Under the pieces are notes generated by a model. The model was not told where the DNA came from. It made no database searches and was given only the letters and a program-made list of their open reading frames with translations. From positions 1-14,934 of the forward strand of contig WQTY01000010.1 of the NCBI GenBank assembly GCA_009786045.1: 14,934 nucleotides of DNA. Direction: 5' to 3'. Source of the stretch: Pseudomonadota bacterium (GTDB lineage: Bacteria; Myxococcota_A; Bradymonadia; UBA4248). Position 1 is the first letter of the stretch. Each line of letters starts with the position of its first letter. The position numbers were made by a program, and so were the translations under genes. Positions 7,981 through 13,600 of the stretch are shown here, in pieces.

Positions 7981-7989
7981 TTATCCACA
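7981..7989 (+). promoter_or_regulatory. Perfect DnaA box
   Basis: An exact TTATCCACA on the + strand, 147 bp upstream of the start of the beta-barrel-like gene. It marks the right edge of the box cluster and could also let DnaA influence transcription of that gene. Confidence 0.85.
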
Positions 7990-8010
7990 AATCGCGAGTT
8001 GCAGCCGCAG

Positions 8011-8036
8011 ACTCTGTATTCGTAGCCAGACAGAGT
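8011..8036. promoter_or_regulatory. Inverted repeat upstream of the envelope-protein gene
   Basis: ACTCTGT (8011-8017) and ACAGAGT (8030-8036) are perfect inverted arms with a 12-base spacer. It could be an operator or a hairpin in the transcript. No clear promoter elements are visible around it. Confidence 0.4.
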
Positions 8037-8063
8037 AAGGATTGGCCTGCAAAGTGACAAATC

Positions 8064-8115
8064 TGCCGTACGGCATGCGTTTTGCCATTTATGGCGACGC
8101 GGCGCTCTTCGCGTC
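8064..8115 (+). promoter_or_regulatory. Three consecutive hairpins in the leader of the envelope-protein gene
   Basis: There is a 12-bp palindrome TGCCGTACGGCA (8064-8075), then GCCAT (8084-8088) paired with ATGGC (8091-8095), then GACGCG (8096-8101) paired with CGCGTC (8110-8115). The ribosome site at 8124 follows directly. A structured leader could protect the mRNA or control translation. None of the hairpins has a T-run. Confidence 0.4.
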
Positions 8116-8135
8116 ATTCTCTCAAAGGAGGCAAA

Positions 8136-8975
8136 ATGTTTCAGACTTTATCGCGCCCACGTATTGCATTAAAGCTCGTTGGCTTCATGCTGGCAGCATT
8201 TTTTACTTTTGCCGGAGCAAGCCAGGTCATGGCCCAGGCGCAGCCAAATGACACCTTCGGATCTGACACTTCCGAATACGAAATTTATGGTTCAGAATAT
8301 TATGATACTTACGGTTCGGACTATGATGGCATCTATGGTTCCGAATACGACGATCCCTATGATCCTTACGAGAATTACGGCAGCACCTTGCCTGTGGTGG
8401 GTTCCCCCTTCGAAACTGCTACAAATCCGTATGATCCTTATGCGGGTTATCAAGATGCCAGGGGTTCCCCCTTGGGTCGAAGAATCGTATGCATCCTGGA
8501 AAATAATTCTTCGAAGCCTGCTCTTTCGGACAAAGAACCCCTGCTTTCGAACAGGGGCCCTTTGTTGCAGTTTGGGTTGGGTTATGCGGGGTATTTTATT
8601 CCGGCTGGTTATGACGATGAGCCTCAAGGTTCAGCTCACGCTGTTGGGGTAGATCTTAGCGTTGGCTATCGGTGGAATAAGGTTGGTTTTACGTTCGATG
8701 TGAATGCGGGTACCATTTTTATGAGTAATTACGATATTTCGCTTCATGTCAGTCTTTTGCTTGCCCATCAGTTTGACAGAATCGAGCTTTGGGGGAAATT
8801 AGGGTTTGGTGTTGGTTTTCTCTATCTCAGCTTCAAGTCAAATCTTGGTGTTTCGTATCGTATAGGCGAAATGGTCAGCATTGGTGCTGACTTCACTTAT
8901 TATTTGATGAACGCTATATTTAGTAGGACTGTTCACAAGTTCGCGCTATCTCCTCATGTCAGGCTGCATTTTTAG
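8136..8975 (+). CDS. Predicted secreted outer-membrane beta-barrel protein with Tyr/Asp-rich repeats
   Basis: Unrecognised protein, 279 aa. The ATG at 8136 has a near-perfect site AAAGGAGG (8124-8131); upstream in-frame starts lack one. Residues 1-35 form a signal peptide: basic n-region (R7, R9, K13), hydrophobic core 14-28 and an AQA cleavage motif at 33-35. Residues 41-83 form a Tyr/Asp-rich segment with YGS at 51, 59, 67 and 81. Residues 75-112 contain two rough copies of a PYDPY...GSP unit. From about 143 the chain alternates polar and hydrophobic or aromatic residues (LLQFGLGYAGYF, AVGVDLSVGYRW, VGFTFDVNAG, IELWGKLGFGVGFLYL) and ends in LHF; a terminal Phe is the usual recognition signal of outer-membrane barrels. 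A small barrel of roughly eight strands is my inference. Its position between oriC and dnaN is unusual. No enzymatic motif is visible. Confidence 0.85.
   Translation: MFQTLSRPRIALKLVGFMLAAFFTFAGASQVMAQAQPNDTFGSDTSEYEIYGSEYYDTYGSDYDGIYGSEYDDPYDPYENYGSTLPVVGSPFETATNPYDPYAGYQDARGSPLGRRIVCILENNSSKPALSDKEPLLSNRGPLLQFGLGYAGYFIPAGYDDEPQGSAHAVGVDLSVGYRWNKVGFTFDVNAGTIFMSNYDISLHVSLLLAHQFDRIELWGKLGFGVGFLYLSFKSNLGVSYRIGEMVSIGADFTYYLMNAIFSRTVHKFALSPHVRLHF
8286..8357 (+). repeat. 24-bp in-frame tandem repeat (YGSxYxxx)
   Basis: Three consecutive 8-codon units, YGSEYYDT, YGSDYDGI and YGSEYDDP, begin at 8286, 8310 and 8334. Diverged relatives flank them (FGSDTSEYEI before, YGS at residue 81 after). Synonymous differences between units indicate age or selection on the protein motif. 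Confidence 0.75.
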
Positions 8976-9000
8976 CGAAGGGTTTTGGCTCACCTAACAG

Positions 9001-9084
9001 GCAATGCGACAGCATTGCAGGGGGTTCGGGGGAACGGGTTCCCCCGAGAGCGGGGCGTTGCGGGGCCGGCGATTGAGGCCCCGC
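9001..9084. repeat. Three consecutive GC-rich hairpins after the envelope-protein gene
   Basis: The stems are GCAATGC (9001-9007) with GCATTGC (9012-9018); TCGGGGGAA (9026-9034) with TTCCCCCGA (9039-9047); and GCGGGGCC (9060-9067) with GGCCCCGC (9077-9084). The first begins 25 bp after the stop codon and may end or stabilise the transcript, but no T-run follows. They open a 385-bp gene-free stretch (8976-9360) made largely of hairpins and repeats. Confidence 0.7.
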
Positions 9085-9100
9085 ACAGGGGGTAGACGCG

Positions 9101-9147
9101 TATCGGCCGTAGGGGCGGATGGCAATCCGCCCGCCTACGGGCCGATA
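9101..9147. repeat. Long imperfect inverted repeat
   Basis: The 20-base left arm (9101-9120) pairs with the 23-base right arm (9125-9147) around a GGCA loop, with only unpaired extra bases in the right arm. The right end overlaps the dispersed repeat copy at 9142. The inner part, GGGGCGGAT with ATCCGCCCGC, follows the same plan as the hairpin at 9179. Confidence 0.8.
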
Positions 9148-9173
9148 GCGGCGCAGGGGGCGCGGCCCCCTCA
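9142..9173 (+). repeat. Dispersed GC-rich hairpin repeat, copy 2
   Basis: It shares the 20 bases CCGATAGCGGCGCAGGGGGC and the end CCCCCTCA with 90-120. The spacer is GCGG here against TCG in the other copy. AGGGGGC (9155-9161) pairs with GCCCCCT (9165-9171). Both copies lie in intergenic DNA, in the same orientation. Confidence 0.8.
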
Positions 9174-9178
9174 AACAA

Positions 9179-9252
9179 GGGGCGACCGTCCCTGGTCGCC
9201 CGCTTAACGTCCCCGGTTGCTAAACGTCCCTGGTCGCCCGCTAAACGTCCCC
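9179..9252 (+). repeat. Hairpin plus direct repeats of about 20 bp
   Basis: GGGCGACC (9180-9187) pairs with GGTCGCCC (9194-9201). From 9187 a unit starting CGTCCC(T/C)GGT and ending TAA or TAAA is repeated at 9187-9207, 9208-9224 (shorter, diverged) and 9225-9245, with a partial start at 9246. The array ends about 110 bp before the dnaN start. Confidence 0.75.
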
Positions 9253-9360
9253 CAAAGATATTCCTTGACGCTTGTGCCGTTTATGATGAAAAGTGACGCG
9301 CGTCAGTGCCAGATAGCGGTTTTGTTTGTGCTTTATGGGTTCATGATTTGGGGCAGGTAG

Positions 9361-10467
9361 ATGAAGCTTACGATAGATAGAGATATTTTTGCAAAAATTC
9401 TTAAGAAAGTCGACGGTGTTTGCTCAAAATCGGGGACTTTTGCGATTTTGAGCAGCTGTCTTATCGAAGCGAGCCGTGGGAGCATTACGATAACGGGCAC
9501 GGATCTGGACATCACGCTTAAGGTTTTTGACAAAGCGCGTGTCGAGGAAGAAGGTAAAGTCGTGCTGAACTCAAAGCGGCTTCTGGACACTGTTCAGACG
9601 CAGCAGCCGGGCAGTGACATCCGCCTGACGACCGAGGGCAATCAGGTGCTCATTGAGTCAGGGAATTTCCGTGCGCGCATTCCCAGCAACGACCTCGCCG
9701 AGTTTCCGAGCATCCCCAGCATCAAGACGAATGCATCTTTGACGATGCCGGCATCGACGTTTAAGGATCTGATCGATAAGACGTCGTTTAGCATTTCGCG
9801 GGACGATTCGCGCACGGATTTTACGGGTGCGCTTCTGACGATATCACCCAACGGGCGCATTCAGATGGTTTCGACCGATGGGCACCGGTTGTCGCGGATC
9901 GAGTCGGTGATCGATGTTTCGGGCGAATTGCCGCGCGGGCTGGAGAGTGGCGTCATTGTGCCTTTAAAGGGGTTAAACGAGATAAGCAAGAACCTGACGG
10001 AGGGCGATATCAGCCTGGATCTTTCAGGCGGCAAGATAGTCGTGGCTTCTTCGCAGGTGGCATTTTGCATCAACCTCATTGCGGGCCAGTTTCCCGATTT
10101 TTCGAAGGTCATCCCTTCGACGCTCGATCATAAGGCAGTCATCAGGCGCGACGATTTTCAACAGCTGCTTCGGCGTGCATCAATATACACGGCCAAGATC
10201 GGGACAATTCGCCTGACGATGTCGCGAGGCCGGCTTGAGGTTTCGACCTTTGATCATCATCACGGCGAGATGCGCGATTTTATCGATTGTGAGTACGATG
10301 GATCGGGTGTGACGGCGGGATTTAACTGGCGCTACATTGACCAGATTCTGAGCGTCATAGGCTGTGACATGGTGTCGCTTGAGATTATCGACATGGATTC
10401 TCCGGCGGTGGTTCGCGATATTACGACGGATAAGCTCGACTATATTGTCATGCCGATGCAGCTTTAA
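9361..10467 (+). CDS. dnaN: DNA polymerase III sliding clamp (beta subunit) DnaN
   Basis: A homodimeric ring that encircles DNA and tethers polymerase III and other replication and repair proteins. The 368 aa match the family length (E. coli 366) and cover three clamp folds (about 1-120, 121-245, 246-368). It starts MKLTIDRDIFAKILKKVDGVC, has GTDLDITL and the domain-2 pattern FTGALLTIS..GRIQMVSTDGHRLS, and ends VMPMQL, the conserved clamp C terminus (VMPMRL in many bacteria). The ribosome site is modest (CAGG at 9354-9357), but no other start fits. The coding strand is G-rich, as for a leading-strand gene right of the origin. dnaN usually follows dnaA; here the two are separated by oriC, an envelope gene and a repeat-rich spacer, and dnaA points the other way. 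No strong promoter is evident in 9253-9360. Confidence 0.97.
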   Translation: MKLTIDRDIFAKILKKVDGVCSKSGTFAILSSCLIEASRGSITITGTDLDITLKVFDKARVEEEGKVVLNSKRLLDTVQTQQPGSDIRLTTEGNQVLIESGNFRARIPSNDLAEFPSIPSIKTNASLTMPASTFKDLIDKTSFSISRDDSRTDFTGALLTISPNGRIQMVSTDGHRLSRIESVIDVSGELPRGLESGVIVPLKGLNEISKNLTEGDISLDLSGGKIVVASSQVAFCINLIAGQFPDFSKVIPSTLDHKAVIRRDDFQQLLRRASIYTAKIGTIRLTMSRGRLEVSTFDHHHGEMRDFIDCEYDGSGVTAGFNWRYIDQILSVIGCDMVSLEIIDMDSPAVVRDITTDKLDYIVMPMQL

Positions 10468-10522
10468 TTTCGTACTGATACACAGTATGAAGTATGTGGC
10501 TGCTGCCGCGGCGTCGTCCGTT

Positions 10523-10553
10523 GCAGACAAAGCATGATGTCTGCCGTCGGCAG
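10523..10553 (+). promoter_or_regulatory. Two mutually exclusive hairpins between dnaN and the TPR gene
   Basis: GCAGACA (10523-10529) can pair with TGTCTGC (10538-10544). CTGCC (10541-10545) can instead pair with GGCAG (10549-10553). The two stems share bases and cannot form together. They lie in the 154-bp gap 10468-10621, which otherwise shows no gene and no intrinsic terminator, so dnaN and the TPR gene may be cotranscribed. Confidence 0.3.
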
Positions 10554-10621
10554 TTCATTCGTGACCAACCTTCGCCAGACGTGCCGGAGATGTACGGTTT
10601 TGTTTACTGTTGGGAGAATCG

Positions 10622-13600
10622 ATGTCTGGTCTGATGACATTGGGGATAGATATACGAACGGCCTTGTTTGCCTCGGGTGGCGAAGGTGAGGAAACGGCGG
10701 AAATCTACCGCCGTGAGGCCAGAGCACTCTATGAGACAAGGCCGGCAGACGCTGCGGCGATGTTGATTGATGCAGCCTATGCCAATGACAGGGACGATGC
10801 GCCGACGGAAATCGTCGTTCGGGATCTGATGCTGGCCATGGCGTTGTGCCCTTCGGAAGTCTGGGTGTTTTCGGCCGCAAGACGCCTGATGCAGAAGCAT
10901 GGCCTGAGCCACGAGGTGTTGTCTCTGATCGAGCATGAAATTGACCTGTCGGTGGCATCAGAGTATCGCATTGCCCTTTGCCTTGAAGCAGCGCAGCTGC
11001 TTTGGATCGTGTTGGAGGAAGCAGACGGGGCGCACGCCTGGATCAAGCGAGGTCTTGAGATAGATCCTTCCCACGTTGGCGTTTTGTATGCGGCACTCTG
11101 GGTGAGCATGAGTCTTGGGTCGTTTGCCGAGGCATCAGATTATTCGGACAGGCTGGCGCAAATTCTCGGTGCACCGGCAGAGCGATCGGTTTTGTACGCA
11201 CTGGCCGGAGGCATTCATGCTGCCAAGGGCGATGCCGTGGGTGCGCATGGTTTTTTTTCTCAGGCAGCTGCCTCGGATCGTGCCAATCTTTATGCACATC
11301 TCAGGCTTGGCCTCATGGAGGAACGCCTGGCGCATCTTGAGGAAGCGGCTCAGTCTTATATGCAGGCGGCGACGCTCTTCTGCGGGGATTCGTGTTCAGG
11401 AGAGTTTTTTTCGCGCGCCGGCCGGCTGTGCTATTTTGCAAAAAACCTCGAAAAGAGCATCTACTACCTTGATGAAGCACGGGCGCGGCTTAACCACCCC
11501 TATGATCTGACAGCCATGGCCAGTGAAGTCTGCGAGTGGCTTGGCAATGACATTCGCGTGGCTGAACTTGAGCAGCAGCTTATCGATATGACATCAGATA
11601 TCGATGAGAAGGTTTCGAGATATCTGAAACTTGCCGATGTTTTCCTCTATCGCCTTGGCGACGAAGATCGTGCCATGGATGCTCTCGAAGCCGTCATGGC
11701 GCTGAATCCAAAGTGCCTGACCGTTCGTCAGCGTCTGGCCGCTTTGTATGAAAAGCGTGGTGCCTGGCGTGCCCTGGCAGATCTGCTGGCCTCGGGGGAG
11801 GCTTCGCACGATGCCATTCAATGGCGGCTGGCCGAGGCATATTGGCGCAGCGATCAGCTGTCAAAAGCGATTGATGTGCTCCTGTCTTCGTCTTCTGTTC
11901 TGTGTCGCTGGCGATTGGACAGAGCATATGAGGCCAGCGGCGATTCTGAAGCGCATGCGCATTTTATTGAAACCTGGTGCAGTTCCGTCCGCGATGAGGG
12001 CATGAAGGCCGGGCTCCTGACTCAGCTCGTTACGATTCTTGTTGAGCGGCTTGATGAACCCGAACTTGCCCTGCATTATCTGCAACAGGAAGAGGGTACA
12101 CGCGTGTCGCGCGATCTTTGCCTGCGCCGAATGCAGATTTTCCATGCCCTTGGACAATATGATGCCCTGTATCGCGCGATGACGGGCTTGGCCGAATCGA
12201 CAAAAGACGAAGCCGAAGCTTTGATGTGGCGCATGGAAGCCGCCCATGTGTGTTACCATTGTCTTCAGGATGTCGATGGCACTGTTAAGAACCTGAAAAC
12301 CATCCATGAGATAGCACCGAATTACTTGCCTGCCATCGATATGTTGCACCATGTCGCGCTCTGTGAGGGCAAATTTGCCTGTGTCATTTTGGCGAACCAA
12401 TGGCGAGATGCTGTGTGGGCAACGCCCGCTGCGCGTCTCGAAACGGCCTGCGAAAATGCGTGGGCCAGTCTGCGCATGGGGGATGCAGAGGCTGCCATGG
12501 ATTGGTATGCCACCGCCAACCGTATCGCGCCCATGGATCGCTTTAGCCTGCGCACCTATGTTGCGCTGTTGAAGCAAAGCGGACGATGGTCAGAGGCTGC
12601 TGAAGTTTTAGAAGCATCCTGTCAGCGTCAGCGTGACCATGCGTTTGCCGGGACAACAACGCTGGAGGACGAAACATCTCAGGCTCTGGAAACAACCGAT
12701 AGCCAGTGCCAGGAATTCCGGGCCATGACAGCAATGCGCCTTGATATTCGATCCCATTGCCTGTCGCATCCTGTCGGGATTGTCTCGGAAAGGAAAGCCG
12801 CTTATCTTGCTGTCCCTTCATGCCGTACCTATCTCGATTACGTCCTTGAGATGCTTGTCGTTGAATCTCATGAAACAGTACTCGCCTCCCTCCTTGAGGC
12901 CAACGCAAAGCTTGACGAAGACGACGAGGTCTTGAGCCTCGTGCAGTGGATGATGGCAGAAGTCATGCGGTGCATCGATCCATCTGGCACGAAACGCGAC
13001 AAGTCGAAAAAATTCATCATGATGCTGAAGCAGAGTCTGGGAAAACCCTATGGCGGCTATTTGCGGGCTGAGATTCTGCGCGCATACCGCGGGTGCCTGA
13101 ACGACGAAGCGGCCATCTGGCTGGAACAGTATGCCTCGCTGACGACCGATAAATGGATTGCCACCGAGCTCAGACGCGAAGCTTCGCTTCGCTACATTTG
13201 GATCGATGAAGACCTGGATGCCGCGCGGCGTGCCTCTCTGGCAGCATACAGACAGGGTGGAAGCGATTGGCGAAGTCTCTGGGAACTGGAACGGTTTGCG
13301 GCAGCTACCGAAGATTTTCAGGCCATGGGCGTCCTGCGCGAACGTATGGCGCAATTTGAGGATAACCCCAAGGCCAAGCTGCAAGCGCTCAAAAGTGCAC
13401 TGGCGCCCTATATCGACGACGATTTGATGGACCATGCCGTGCGTGTTGCGCAGGAGTGTCTCAAAATCGATGCCCATACGTTCAGCGCTCTCCTGACACT
13501 TGCGCACGTGGCCGAGGACGGTGACGATCCCCACAGCCTGGCCTGCATCGCCGACAGACTTTCGGCGGCTTCGCACCTTGCAGATAATCGACTGAGCTAC

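Larger units (their letters stand above)
7142..7989. other. Probable chromosomal origin of replication (oriC)
   Basis: This stretch has no supported gene. It lies upstream of dnaA, holds two AT-rich blocks, and carries two perfect DnaA boxes plus at least five one-mismatch boxes on both strands. Hand-counted G versus C on the plus strand changes sign across it: C-rich in ftsK (4501-4560: G12, C28) and G-rich in dnaN (9541-9600: G19, C12), as expected when replication forks leave in both directions. Four GATC sites cluster at 7803-7937. GATCTGTG is repeated at 7803-7810 and 7818-7825, and AGATCCGTC at 7903-7911 and 7933-7941. Confidence 0.85.

Noticed and set aside
9179..9252. CRISPR array
   Set aside because: The units are about 20 bp, diverged, without unique spacers of constant length, and no cas genes are present.
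9265..9287. TTGACG with TATGAT as a dnaN promoter
   Set aside because: The spacer is only 11 bp, far from the 16-18 bp needed for sigma-70 recognition.
10487..10537. 16-codon frame (MKYVAAAAASSVADKA) as a leader peptide before the TPR gene
   Set aside because: There is no ribosome site and no regulatory run of a single meaningful amino acid beyond alanine; overlap with the competing stems may be accidental.
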